Source of the DNA: Fusibacter_C sp942493125
Lineage (GTDB): Bacteria; Bacillota; Clostridia; Peptostreptococcales; Acidaminobacteraceae
Direction of reading: 5' to 3'
Length of the DNA stretch: 64,000 nt
NCBI GenBank assembly: GCA_942493125.1
Contig: OW818667.1
Location: forward strand, 2,790,001 to 2,854,000
Part shown: piece after piece, positions 44,506-53,633 of the stretch
How positions within the stretch are numbered: the stretch's first letter is position 1
Layout: the number at the start of each line of letters is the position of its first letter
Program-made: the position numbers and the translations under genes
Notes under the pieces: generated by a model
Seen by the model: only the letters and a program-made list of their open reading frames with translations
The model's database searches: none
Told to the model about the DNA's origin: nothing

Positions 44506-45795
44506 ATGAAGAAGATTTTAGCTTTATCTCTTGTGTTTTGTATGGTGTTTTTAACAGTAGCATGTGCAAAGGATCCAGTTGTTGAAGAAACAACCACGCA
44601 AGCTGGTACACAAGCAACGACGCAGGCAGAAGCGCCACGCGAAGCGGAACTGAATATCATGATGAGCATTCCACAGTATATGGACCAGTGGGATACGTAT
44701 GTGCAACAATTTGAAGCGAAAATGTTGGCTGAAGAAAACATCATAGTCAAAGTAAACCTTGAAATGCCTAGCTCCGATCAATATGAAAGCGTCTTGCAAG
44801 CGAGACTTACAGGCGGAGATGCACCGGATTTATACACACTTCACAGCAATAATATCGGAACGTACAACGATGCAGGCTATTTGACTGATCTTTCAAATGA
44901 ACCGTTGGCAGCTAAAATCTACGAAAATGTCAAAGCGACCGTTTCAGTAGATGGCAAGCTACTCGGTGTGCCACTTGAAAGTCAAGCGTGGGGCGTTTTA
45001 TACAATAAGACCATATTTGAAGAATTGAAACTCGAAGCACCAAAGACTTTGACAGAACTCAAGAATATCGTCGAAGTACTTAAAGCAAACGACTATACGC
45101 CTTTTATGTTGGCTTTCCAGGAACAATGGGTACCACAGCTCATGACAGCGCTTACCTTAGGTGGCAAAGTGTCTGGAGAAATTCCTGATTGGGTTGAGAG
45201 AATGAATAAGAATGAAGGCTCGTACACAGAAGTTATCGACATCTTTGGACCGATCGATTTGATCATGGAAAATGGTACGAACCGTGCGATGGAAGTTGGC
45301 TCTGAAGCGGGCGCAGCAGATTTCGCAAACGGTAAAGCAGCTATGTTTGTACAAGGCACATGGGCAGCAGGCACTATCATGACGACAAATCCTGATATGA
45401 AGCTCGGCGTCTTTGCATTGCCAGTAAACGACAATGAAGCGACTACAAGTGTCAACTTATCAACGTCAACGACACTAGCTGTTCATCCAGATGCAAAAGA
45501 GATGGACTTAGCACTTAAATTTGCAAACTATGTACTTGACGATCAAGACTCAGCCGCTTTATTCCAAGCGTGTTCATTTAATCCTCTAGCGTCGGTCCAT
45601 ACGTACCAACCAGCATCTTGGGTTGCAGATGCATCGGCATTCGTAGCGGCAGGAAAATCTTACAAAGACTTAGTTCTTCCTTCAGCAGTAACTGAGGAAC
45701 AAGGCAAATTGCTCCAAGAATACTATGTAAAATCAGTGACTAAAGAAGACTTTATAACGAGAATGGACGCAGTGTACAAGAGCAGCAACAAATAA
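44506..45795 (+). CDS. Sugar ABC transporter solute-binding lipoprotein (family 1)
   Basis: Lipobox LTVAC, a Thr/Gln-rich linker, then a 400-residue binding protein with features such as SSDQYESVLQARLTGGDAPDLY and FANGKAAMFVQGTWAAG. Family 1 proteins bind oligosaccharides outside the cell. Start ATG 44506 behind GGGGGAG. The terminator after it would make this mRNA more abundant than the permeases. Confidence 0.93.
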   Translation: MKKILALSLVFCMVFLTVACAKDPVVEETTTQAGTQATTQAEAPREAELNIMMSIPQYMDQWDTYVQQFEAKMLAEENIIVKVNLEMPSSDQYESVLQARLTGGDAPDLYTLHSNNIGTYNDAGYLTDLSNEPLAAKIYENVKATVSVDGKLLGVPLESQAWGVLYNKTIFEELKLEAPKTLTELKNIVEVLKANDYTPFMLAFQEQWVPQLMTALTLGGKVSGEIPDWVERMNKNEGSYTEVIDIFGPIDLIMENGTNRAMEVGSEAGAADFANGKAAMFVQGTWAAGTIMTTNPDMKLGVFALPVNDNEATTSVNLSTSTTLAVHPDAKEMDLALKFANYVLDDQDSAALFQACSFNPLASVHTYQPASWVADASAFVAAGKSYKDLVLPSAVTEEQGKLLQEYYVKSVTKEDFITRMDAVYKSSNK

Positions 45796-45810
45796 ATAAA
45801 TTAGGCAAGA

Positions 45811-45838
45811 AGGGCAAGCGAAAGCTCGCCCTTTTTTT
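45811..45838 (+). terminator. Intercistronic terminator / attenuator
   Basis: GGGCAAGC-GAAA-GCTCGCCC (one A-C mismatch) then seven T. It lies between the binding-protein gene and the permease genes. Confidence 0.85.
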
Positions 45839-45865
45839 AATGATGCCTTTTTGGAGGTGAACCCG

Positions 45866-46741
45866 ATGAATAAACGCAATCCCAATATCAGTCTGATGCT
45901 GTTTGTCGCACCTGCGCTCATCGTATACGGGTTGTTTAAACTCCTTCCAGCTGTCCTTGGACTCTTTTACGCAACGACAGATTGGAATGGACTTAATAAA
46001 TCTTATAATTTTGTGGGCATAATTAACTTTGTGGAAATACTGGGCGACAAGTACTTTTGGGACTCTGTTTTATTTACATTTAAATACGTCATCGTCATGG
46101 TCATCGTGGCCAATGTCCTCGCACTTTTGCTCGCGACCCTGATTGAGAGCATCAACAGAGGAAAAGGACTTTTTAGAACGGTTTTTTATATGCCGAATAT
46201 GATCAGCATGATCATCGGTGGCTACATGTGGATGTTCATCGTGACGAAGGTGCTCTACTATATGGCGGATAATTGGGGCTTTACATTTCTGGACAAATCT
46301 TGGATTGGCGATCCCAAGTACGCATTTATTGCGATTATCATTGTTGCCTCATGGGGATCTGTGGGGTATCTGATGATCATCTATATGGCTGCCCTTCAAG
46401 GTGTGCCATCCTCGCTAAAAGAAGCGGCAACCCTTGATGGTGCCAGCGGTTGGCAGACATTTTGGTCGATCATCCTACCTATGATTAGACATGCTGTTAC
46501 CATCTGTGTCTTTTGGACGCTGAATGCCAGTTTTCAAGTTTTCGATGTCATCTATTCGCTCACAGGAGGCGGTCCAGGTCGGGCTACACAATCCACGGCG
46601 ATGAACATCTACGAGGAAGCTTTCAAAGGCAATATACGTTATGGCTACGCCACGGCAAAATCAACAGTACTGTTCATCATCGTACTCATCATCACGATCA
46701 TACAACTCAGACTCATGCGTAAGAAAGAGCATGAAGCCTAG
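45866..46741 (+). CDS. Sugar ABC transporter permease (MalF/LplB-like)
   Basis: Six predicted membrane helices and the ATPase-coupling EAA loop EAATLDGASGWQTFWSIILP. 291 residues from ATG 45866 behind GGAGGTG. Works with the next permease; the ATPase subunit is not encoded here, which is common for carbohydrate CUT1 systems sharing MsmK. Confidence 0.92.
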   Translation: MNKRNPNISLMLFVAPALIVYGLFKLLPAVLGLFYATTDWNGLNKSYNFVGIINFVEILGDKYFWDSVLFTFKYVIVMVIVANVLALLLATLIESINRGKGLFRTVFYMPNMISMIIGGYMWMFIVTKVLYYMADNWGFTFLDKSWIGDPKYAFIAIIIVASWGSVGYLMIIYMAALQGVPSSLKEAATLDGASGWQTFWSIILPMIRHAVTICVFWTLNASFQVFDVIYSLTGGGPGRATQSTAMNIYEEAFKGNIRYGYATAKSTVLFIIVLIITIIQLRLMRKKEHEA

Positions 46742-46764
46742 GCCGAGAAAGGAGTGTTCACATC

Positions 46765-47595
46765 ATGAAAAAAAAGAGACTCATTTTCAACATCTGCGTC
46801 TATACGTTTTTAGGCATCGCGGCAATCATATGCCTGTTGCCACTTTGGATGGCCTTGGTCAACTCTTTTAAATCCAACGGTGAGCTACTGACCAATGTCA
46901 TGTCTTGGCCAACTGAGTTCAGAATTGAAAATTATAGCCGAACATTTGATAAAATGAACTATCTGAGAAGTTTATTCAACACCATCTTCTTAGCGACGTT
47001 AAGCGTTTCAGTCATGATCGTCTTCTCGGCACTTGCAGGCTGGAAGCTCTGTAGAACCAAGACGAAGCTGTCGTCATTTATATTGGGACTTTTCATATTT
47101 TCGATGCTGATCCCATTTAGCTCGATCATGATTCCCCTTTATAAACTCGTACTCATCTTGAATATCAAAAATTCCTTGGTCGGTTTATCCTTCATCTATG
47201 CGGGTATGGGTGTCAGCATGGCGATCTTTTTATACCACGGCTTTGTGAAGGGCATCCCCGTTGAACTTGAGGAGGCGGCTGCGATTGATGGCTGCAATGC
47301 ATTTCAAACGTTCTTCTACGTGGTGTTTCCAATGTTGAAACCCGTCACAGTCACAATCGCGATCACAAATATCCTATGGATATGGAATGACTTTTTGTTG
47401 CCACTCATCATCATCTCGGATAATAAAAAATACACGTTGCTGCTCTCCACAAACACCCTCTTTGGGCAATACAGCAGCGATTGGACCGCCATACTCAGCG
47501 CACTTATTTTGGCAGCTTTGCCAGTCATCGTTTTTTACGCGATTTTCCAAAAGAATATACTCAAAGGCATCTCGGATGGTGCTTTGAAAGGATAG
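46765..47595 (+). CDS. Sugar ABC transporter permease (MalG-like)
   Basis: 276 residues, six helices, EAA loop EEAAAIDGCNAFQTFFYVVFP. Opens with a short cytoplasmic arm. Second half of the CUT1 channel. AAAGGAG precedes the ATG. Confidence 0.92.
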   Translation: MKKKRLIFNICVYTFLGIAAIICLLPLWMALVNSFKSNGELLTNVMSWPTEFRIENYSRTFDKMNYLRSLFNTIFLATLSVSVMIVFSALAGWKLCRTKTKLSSFILGLFIFSMLIPFSSIMIPLYKLVLILNIKNSLVGLSFIYAGMGVSMAIFLYHGFVKGIPVELEEAAAIDGCNAFQTFFYVVFPMLKPVTVTIAITNILWIWNDFLLPLIIISDNKKYTLLLSTNTLFGQYSSDWTAILSALILAALPVIVFYAIFQKNILKGISDGALKG

Positions 47596-47598
47596 CGC

Positions 47599-49293
47599 AT
47601 GGCATTCATTTATGCAAAAGGGACGCAGCTCTACAGTGGGGAATCGCCCATTTTACTGAGGGGCTTTGGCCTCGGAGGGTGGTTTTTACCAGAAGGTTAC
47701 ATGTGGAAGCTGTATACGAAATGTGACAGACCAAGGCGCATGGAAATGTTGATCGAAACCTTGTGTGGTATGGAATATGCCGCACAGTTTTGGGCAGACT
47801 ATTTTGACAGCTATATAACGGAAGTTGATATTGAGCAGATTGCGGCGAGAGGCTACAATTCTGTAAGGCTGCCTATCAATGCAAGGAAGCTCTATTATAT
47901 GACAGATGATGGCGTGACTTTTGACGCGGCGACCATCCAGCGCATCGATCGTTTGATTGAATGGTGCCGAAAGTGGCAAATCTATGTCATCTTGGATATG
48001 CATGGTGCTCCAGGCGGACAGACGGGGGCAAACATAGACGACAGTGCGTCGGATCTTCCTGAGCTTTTCATGGATGATAGCAACGTCGAAATATTGACGG
48101 AGCTATGGCGGATGTTGGCTTTGAGATATAAAGATGAGCCGATTATAGCTGGTTATGACCTGCTCAATGAGCCGCTTCCAAATTGGTTCAGTGAGCACAA
48201 CGACAAGTTGATGCCACTATATGCAAAGTTGATCGCGGCCATACGCGCAGTGGATAAAAGTCATCTAATCATACTTGAAGGGCTCCATTGGTCGACGGAT
48301 TTTTCTATCTTTGGGTCCAAGCCGAACGATTTCGCGATAGAGGGGATCGTTTTGGAATTCCACAAGTATTGGAGCAATCCAGACGCAGAGAGTTTGCAGC
48401 CTTTTATAGAGGCCTCTGAAAAATGGAACGTCCCCCTTTTTATGGGCGAGGGTGGCGAGAACAACAACGCATGGTATACGACGATGTTTCCACTTTATGA
48501 GCGCTTGGGCATCAGTTGGTCATTTTGGAGCTATAAAAAAATGGACTGCACGAATTCTCCGATGACCTTTGAGCAGCCTCAAAACTGGAACTTGGTTTTG
48601 AATTATATAGATGGCATCGGTACGCTGAGTCAACCGGAAGCAATAAACATATTTGATGCCCTGCTTCAAAGCATCAAGGCAGCTAAAATAAACGAAGCCG
48701 TATACAATGCCCTTGATAGGCGCCTTCCAGTCCTTATCCCAGCTGAAGCATATGATTCATGTGAGTGTCATACCGAAAGAACAAAGGGCGCCAATCTGAG
48801 AGAAACGGATCCTATTTCCATTTTATTTGAATCTGGAAAACTGGGCGATGTGGATTACAAGAGGTACGGCGGCGAGCCACAACCCGACGATGAAAATTTA
48901 GTGGTCATGCTCAAGCCTTCAGACTCGGTCAGCTACAATTTCAAAAACGACTTTGATGCGATACAGGTTGAAATTAAGTGTTACGGCGATGGCGCACTTA
49001 CGGTTGACGTTCAAAACACAAACGTTGACGTTCAAAACACAAACGTTGACGTTCAAGACACCACAATTGACGATAAAAGCACTACGTTTTATCTACGTGT
49101 ATCGGGACCTACGACACTCGTTTTGAATGTACCTATGATGAACAGTGAGATGCAGAGTGAAAGTATGGCTGAGAGTAAAGCTGAGTGTAAGTCTGTGGCA
49201 CTTAAGGTACGCTGTGATTCTGGAACAATCTATTTGGACACACTATCACTTTCAAAGGGGGATGCGCATGAAAATCATACAGACGCTATATAA
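47599..49293 (+). CDS. Glycoside hydrolase family 5 enzyme
   Basis: An N-terminal GH5 TIM-barrel with RGFGLGGWF at the start, VRLPINAR, LDMHGAPGGQ, acid/base Glu191 (LLNEPLP) and nucleophile Glu284 (FMGEGGENN), similar to exo-beta-glucanase members. The C-terminal 150 residues look like a carbohydrate-binding beta-sandwich and include three 7-residue repeats (VDVQNTN). No signal peptide, so it should act on imported oligosaccharides. It starts 3 bp after the permease and overlaps the GH30 gene by 26 bp. Confidence 0.88.
   Translation: MAFIYAKGTQLYSGESPILLRGFGLGGWFLPEGYMWKLYTKCDRPRRMEMLIETLCGMEYAAQFWADYFDSYITEVDIEQIAARGYNSVRLPINARKLYYMTDDGVTFDAATIQRIDRLIEWCRKWQIYVILDMHGAPGGQTGANIDDSASDLPELFMDDSNVEILTELWRMLALRYKDEPIIAGYDLLNEPLPNWFSEHNDKLMPLYAKLIAAIRAVDKSHLIILEGLHWSTDFSIFGSKPNDFAIEGIVLEFHKYWSNPDAESLQPFIEASEKWNVPLFMGEGGENNNAWYTTMFPLYERLGISWSFWSYKKMDCTNSPMTFEQPQNWNLVLNYIDGIGTLSQPEAINIFDALLQSIKAAKINEAVYNALDRRLPVLIPAEAYDSCECHTERTKGANLRETDPISILFESGKLGDVDYKRYGGEPQPDDENLVVMLKPSDSVSYNFKNDFDAIQVEIKCYGDGALTVDVQNTNVDVQNTNVDVQDTTIDDKSTTFYLRVSGPTTLVLNVPMMNSEMQSESMAESKAECKSVALKVRCDSGTIYLDTLSLSKGDAHENHTDAI
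49003..49065 (+). repeat. In-frame 21-bp tandem repeat in the GH5 gene
   Basis: Two identical copies of GTTGACGTTCAAAACACAAA + C and a third diverged copy encode VDVQNTN repeats in the C-terminal domain. Copy number may vary between strains. Confidence 0.85.
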
Positions 49294-50617
49294 GAACAAG
49301 AATAAAACAACGGTTGAACACCTTGCGCCCTTCGGTCCTGACCTGAGCAATCAAGAAACGGACATTATCAACCTGTATCCATCGGAAGGTTTTCAGAAAC
49401 TGATCGGCTTTGGCGGTGCATTTACAGAGTCCGCAGGGTTCGTGCTCTCTAAAGTTTCCGAGGAGCTTCAAAACAAATTGATAGAAGACTACTTTGGAAA
49501 AGACGGACTGGGATACACTTTGGGCAGATGCCCTGTGGACAGCTGCGACTTTTCACTGGGCAACTATAGCGCCATCACCGAGGGGACACCAGACGATCTC
49601 AGTGGGTTCACGCTTGAACGCGATGCCATGTATATTTTCCCAATGCTGGAAAAAGCAACGGCGGTGGAAGCTAGTATGAAGCTCATTCTGTCACCTTGGA
49701 GTCCGCCGGCATACATGAAATCAAATGGCGAAAAGAACAATGGCGGCGAACTCTTGCCTGAGTTTCGAATTACTTGGGCAAAATACCTTTGTGCGTATAT
49801 CATGGCCTATAAAAATAAAGGCTACGCCATCTATGCGCTTTCCGTCCAAAATGAACCCAACGCCGTTCAAAGATGGGACTCATGCATTTATACACCTGAG
49901 CAAGAACGCGATTTTGTACGCGATTTTCTCTCTGTTGAGATGAAGCGCTCAGGACTAGAAGACGTCAAAATCATGGTCTGGGACCATAACAAAGAGCGCC
50001 TCTTCGATCGAACAGATCTAATATGCAGTGATGAAGTTGCTGGTGCTGCGGTGGGTGCGGTTGGTTTTCATTGGTACAGCGGTGATCACTTTGAAGCCAT
50101 CGAGCTCGTGAGGCGAAAGTATCCAGATAAAGATTTGATATTCACGGAAGGCTGCATCGAGTATTCGAAGTTCTCGGCAGATAGTCAATTGATCAATGCC
50201 CAAATGTACGCGCACGAGATCATCGGCAGTTTAAATGCTGGCATGAACGCCTTTATCGACTGGAACCTATACTTGGATGAAAAGGGCGGTCCGAACCACG
50301 TAGACAACCTGTGTGACGCCCCGATCATGATTGATTATAGGCAGGAAAAGCTGATTTACAACCTAAGCTATGACTATATTGGCCACTTTAGCAAGTACAT
50401 CAAACCTGGCGCTGTTAGAATTGGCCTGTCCAGATTTACAGACAAAATAGAAGTGACGGCCTTTAAAAATCCAGATGCGTCAATCACAGCCGTCCTGCTG
50501 AACCGAACAAAAAATGATTATGATTGCTTTGTGAGATTAAATGGTCAACTGAGTAAAGTGAACGTTGCAGGAGAGAGCATCACGACGCTGCTGATAAGAG
50601 CAGATGAATGTTGGTAA
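49268..50617 (+). CDS. Glycoside hydrolase family 30 enzyme
   Basis: Typical GH30 order: GFGGAFTESAG, LSPWSPPAYMKSNG, acid/base Glu196 (VQNEPNAVQRWDSC), nucleophile Glu294 (IFTEGC), and a final beta-sandwich. Family members cleave beta-glucosides, beta-1,6-glucan or xylans. Together with GH5 and the transporter, use of beta-glucan fragments is a fair guess. Start ATG 49268 six bases after the AAAGGGGG site; an ATG at 49262 is too close. No signal peptide. Confidence 0.88.
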   Translation: MKIIQTLYKNKNKTTVEHLAPFGPDLSNQETDIINLYPSEGFQKLIGFGGAFTESAGFVLSKVSEELQNKLIEDYFGKDGLGYTLGRCPVDSCDFSLGNYSAITEGTPDDLSGFTLERDAMYIFPMLEKATAVEASMKLILSPWSPPAYMKSNGEKNNGGELLPEFRITWAKYLCAYIMAYKNKGYAIYALSVQNEPNAVQRWDSCIYTPEQERDFVRDFLSVEMKRSGLEDVKIMVWDHNKERLFDRTDLICSDEVAGAAVGAVGFHWYSGDHFEAIELVRRKYPDKDLIFTEGCIEYSKFSADSQLINAQMYAHEIIGSLNAGMNAFIDWNLYLDEKGGPNHVDNLCDAPIMIDYRQEKLIYNLSYDYIGHFSKYIKPGAVRIGLSRFTDKIEVTAFKNPDASITAVLLNRTKNDYDCFVRLNGQLSKVNVAGESITTLLIRADECW

Positions 50618-50695
50618 ATGTTGATGAATGCGGACGAATGTTGATGAATGCTGACGAATGCTGATGAATGCTGACGAATGCTGATGAATGCTGAT
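50601..50695 (+). repeat. 10-bp tandem repeat across the GH30 stop codon
   Basis: About nine and a half copies of (C/T)TGA(T/C)GAATG with an exact 10-bp period, starting in the last codons of the gene and running into the 3' region. The last copies alternate T and C in position 5, giving a 20-bp higher-order unit. Confidence 0.85.
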
Positions 50696-50716
50696 GACAT
50701 GTGATATAACCGAATG

Positions 50717-50760
50717 AAAGCCCTTATTGATAGAAAATCATATCAACAAGGGCTTTTCTT
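50717..50760 (+). terminator. Intrinsic terminator of the glycan operon
   Basis: AAAGCCCTTATTGATA (50717-50732) and its near-perfect partner (50741-50756) then T-rich sequence. Confidence 0.85.
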
Positions 50761-50787
50761 ATGCTTGTGTTTTTTATAATTCAATGT

Positions 50788-51546
50788 CTAAGGGTTCAAT
50801 TGAGTCCCTTTTATCTCAGCCGGTAACGTGCCCTTGTAAAACAATGCGCCATCCTCGACGCGAAGCTCTTCGATCATGAAGCCATTGCTACTGGAGAGTA
50901 ATCGATTGACGAAGAGAAGCACCTGATCTTCCACTTTTTGGACGACGTCTTCGCCTAGTGTGAGTTGACCGACTTTAAGTGTTGTGATATCTATACTCAC
51001 TGCATTTTCATTCGCACGAGACAAGGTGCCTCTCGCATAGACGGGTTTGTTGGAAGCTACGCTAGATATGATTTTAATCACTGTGTCTGAGACGTTGTTG
51101 CTAGCAGATGCCAGCGGCATCAAAAATGAGTTATAAGCAGTCTTTTGATTTGTAAGCTGGATCATGTTCTGTTCCTGAATAAAATCGATGAATGCATCGG
51201 TGATTCTGAAACTCATTTCGCCTTCATTGTTGCCATTAAATGAAACTTTAAAGTTCGTAATTGGGCCGCCATTTGCATTGGCTGTATCGATCAATGCGCT
51301 CATCTCTGCATTCGTGAAGGATGCCTCGATTTCATTGGTGCCAGATGTTGTAAAGTCACCACGTGCTAAAGTGACCAAGTTAATTTCTTCGATATTTGCG
51401 ACTTCAATGCTAGACTTATCCAGTGCGGTGACGTAATCCGTTTCATCCCAATCAACATCAACTTGCTTTCCTGTACTAAAAAAAATGAATCCGCCAACTG
51501 CGACCAAAACGATGATTATTAATAATCCCGTGAAAAATCTTTTCAT
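50788..51546 (-). CDS. Membrane-anchored secreted protein of unknown function
   Basis: One N-terminal helix (FFTGLLIIIVLVAVGGFIFF) then a 230-residue exported domain of mixed alpha/beta character with NFKVSFNGNNEGEMSFRITDAFIDF. No known family. The ATG at 51546 has GGGGG upstream. Confidence 0.7.
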   Translation of the reverse strand: MKRFFTGLLIIIVLVAVGGFIFFSTGKQVDVDWDETDYVTALDKSSIEVANIEEINLVTLARGDFTTSGTNEIEASFTNAEMSALIDTANANGGPITNFKVSFNGNNEGEMSFRITDAFIDFIQEQNMIQLTNQKTAYNSFLMPLASASNNVSDTVIKIISSVASNKPVYARGTLSRANENAVSIDITTLKVGQLTLGEDVVQKVEDQVLLFVNRLLSSSNGFMIEELRVEDGALFYKGTLPAEIKGTQLNP

Positions 51547-51728
51547 AAGTGTAACCCCCTATAATGTAATACTGCTCAGTATATACCCTGTTTTTATCAT
51601 TTTAATAGTGCACATACATGTTCCTTAGTATTAAGATATCACAATGCTGCAATTGGGTATATAATTGTGACATTAACAGGATATTATTTGAGAAACTTAA
51701 AATTAGAAAATTTGAAGGGGGGAGCAAA

Positions 51729-52595
51729 ATGTTTGTAAAAAAAGGCTACTTAATCGTTTTTATCATACTTCTTGGGTTAATTATCACCTCATGTTCATCG
51801 GGTCCTAAAGTTGAATCTATGTCAGATAATGATACTGAGACAGAAATGATAACTGGAGATCAAATTGTCTTAATCAAAGATCCTGGTCTTGAGCAAATCA
51901 TACGTGAACAAATTGAAAAACCTGAAGGTGATATCACGGTAGGTGATATGGAAATGTTATATTCAATAAACATCAATTATGAAGACACACCGGTTGACGA
52001 AATTGATGGGTTGGAATTCGCGTTAAATTTGAATGATTTTTCGTTTAGAAATGGAACACTAAAATCACTTAACCCTGTTGGAAAATTAAAGAATATAGGT
52101 TATTTGAATATCAGTTATTCCAACATCGAAGAGCCTATTTTACCATTTGAAACGCCTGCCTTGGATCGCATCAATTTTATAGATACCAATATTTCAGATT
52201 TCGAATTTTTAAAAGGTGCGACGGCTGCTGCGGATATATCATTTATGAGTTGTGGCATAACTTCTATCGCGTTTATGAAGGATTGGATGGCACTTGAAAC
52301 AATCAGTTTGGATGATAATAATGTCAATGATCTTTTACCATTAGAGGGCAAGACGCAAATAAAATATTTAAGTATTCATAAAAATGTTGTCGAAAGCATT
52401 GACGCACTTTCTTCGCTGACAGCGCTTGAATCGCTGAACATTTCCTATAACAAAATCTCAAATATTGCACCTATCATGCATCTTGAGTCTCTTACCGAAT
52501 TTACGGCATATGAAGATTTGGATAAGAGAATCATCGATAGAGGCCTTTTGGAAGAATTAGAAGCAAAGGGTGTTTTGGTGGAGTATCATAAATAA
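51729..52595 (+). CDS. Leucine-rich-repeat lipoprotein
   Basis: Lipobox ITSC, acidic linker, then LRR-like repeats (LNISYSNIEEP, LDRINFIDTNISDF, ISLDDNNVNDLLPLEG, LSIHKNVVESIDAL, LNISYNKISNIAPI), internalin-like. Probably a surface binding protein. Start ATG 51729 after AAGGGGGGAG. Confidence 0.8.
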   Translation: MFVKKGYLIVFIILLGLIITSCSSGPKVESMSDNDTETEMITGDQIVLIKDPGLEQIIREQIEKPEGDITVGDMEMLYSININYEDTPVDEIDGLEFALNLNDFSFRNGTLKSLNPVGKLKNIGYLNISYSNIEEPILPFETPALDRINFIDTNISDFEFLKGATAAADISFMSCGITSIAFMKDWMALETISLDDNNVNDLLPLEGKTQIKYLSIHKNVVESIDALSSLTALESLNISYNKISNIAPIMHLESLTEFTAYEDLDKRIIDRGLLEELEAKGVLVEYHK

Positions 52596-52704
52596 AATTA
52601 ATATCACGTTATGTGTTATATCCTAAAACATTTGGGTAAATATGAGATGATTAATCAAAAAGAAATTATAAAATATTTCATAAAGTGTTTAGGGAGGTAA
52701 TCAA

Positions 52705-53496
52705 ATGAAAGAAATCACTTCTAAGAAACTGAGAAAATTTAATATGGTCATGGGTGGCCTACACTTGATACAAGGTATCATGATGCTAATCTTAGCAACA
52801 TCTGTCATCCAAAATATTGCAGAATTCAAACCGAGTATCACTCAATTTTATCTGGCATTCAACACACAGACCCAATCGCTGGAATCCGCTTCAAAAATCC
52901 TATTTGAACTTCCATTTGGAATTATGGTCGCATCGTTCTTGCTGATATCAGCAGCAGCACATGCATTGATCTCATTGCCAAAGCGTCTCAATGAGAAGTA
53001 CAATTCAGACCTGGAAAAAGGTATCAATCAATTTAGATGGTTTGAGTATGCACTGAGCTCTTCCATCATGATCGTTTTGATCGCAACATTATTTGGGATT
53101 TACGACATCGCATCATTGACACTTATCTTTATCCTCAATGCCGTGATGAATTTATTTGGTCTCGTCATGGAGCAACTTAACTCAGGTAAAGAAAAGGGGA
53201 AAGTTAATTGGGGACCATTTATATGGGGATCGCTTGCAGGCATAGGTCCTTGGATTGCAATCTTGCTTTACATGTTCGGTAACGGCAATTTCGATATGGT
53301 GCCCTGGTTTGTATGGGCCATCGTCGGTACGTATTTCGTAGCCTTTAACACATTTCCTGTGAATATGGTGCTCCAATATAAAAAGATTGGCAAATGGAAA
53401 GATTATATCTACGGTGAGCGTTTCTACATTACTTTAAGCCTTGTCGCAAAATCAATATTGGCTTGGCTTGTATTATTTGGAGCAATGCAACCTTAG
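52705..53496 (+). CDS. Heliorhodopsin
   Basis: A seven-helix protein of 263 residues. TM7 holds the Schiff-base Lys249 in YITLSLVAKSILAW and TM3 the counter-ion Glu114 in QFRWFEYALSSS, both family hallmarks, as are His20 and His86 in the pocket-side helices. Heliorhodopsins bind retinal with an inverted topology and are light sensors or regulators rather than pumps; they occur mainly in monoderm bacteria. A terminator follows, so it is monocistronic. GGGAGG precedes the ATG. The genes on either side are unrelated lipoprotein and flagellin genes. Confidence 0.9.
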   Translation: MKEITSKKLRKFNMVMGGLHLIQGIMMLILATSVIQNIAEFKPSITQFYLAFNTQTQSLESASKILFELPFGIMVASFLLISAAAHALISLPKRLNEKYNSDLEKGINQFRWFEYALSSSIMIVLIATLFGIYDIASLTLIFILNAVMNLFGLVMEQLNSGKEKGKVNWGPFIWGSLAGIGPWIAILLYMFGNGNFDMVPWFVWAIVGTYFVAFNTFPVNMVLQYKKIGKWKDYIYGERFYITLSLVAKSILAWLVLFGAMQP

Positions 53497-53511
53497 TCAA
53501 AAAAGTGCATT

Positions 53512-53544
53512 AAAAAGGGACCTGCTGAGCAGATCCCTTTTTTT
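53512..53544 (+). terminator. Intrinsic terminator after heliorhodopsin
   Basis: AAAGGGA-C-CTGCT / AGCAG-A-TCCCTTT hairpin with a run of seven T. Confidence 0.85.
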
Positions 53545-53633
53545 ATGTAAAGCGGCGGACAATGCGTAAAAGAATTAGAAGCCACAGTAAAAGATGGCGG
53601 AAAATTCCGGCGCCTGAGTTGAAGCGGTAAGGA

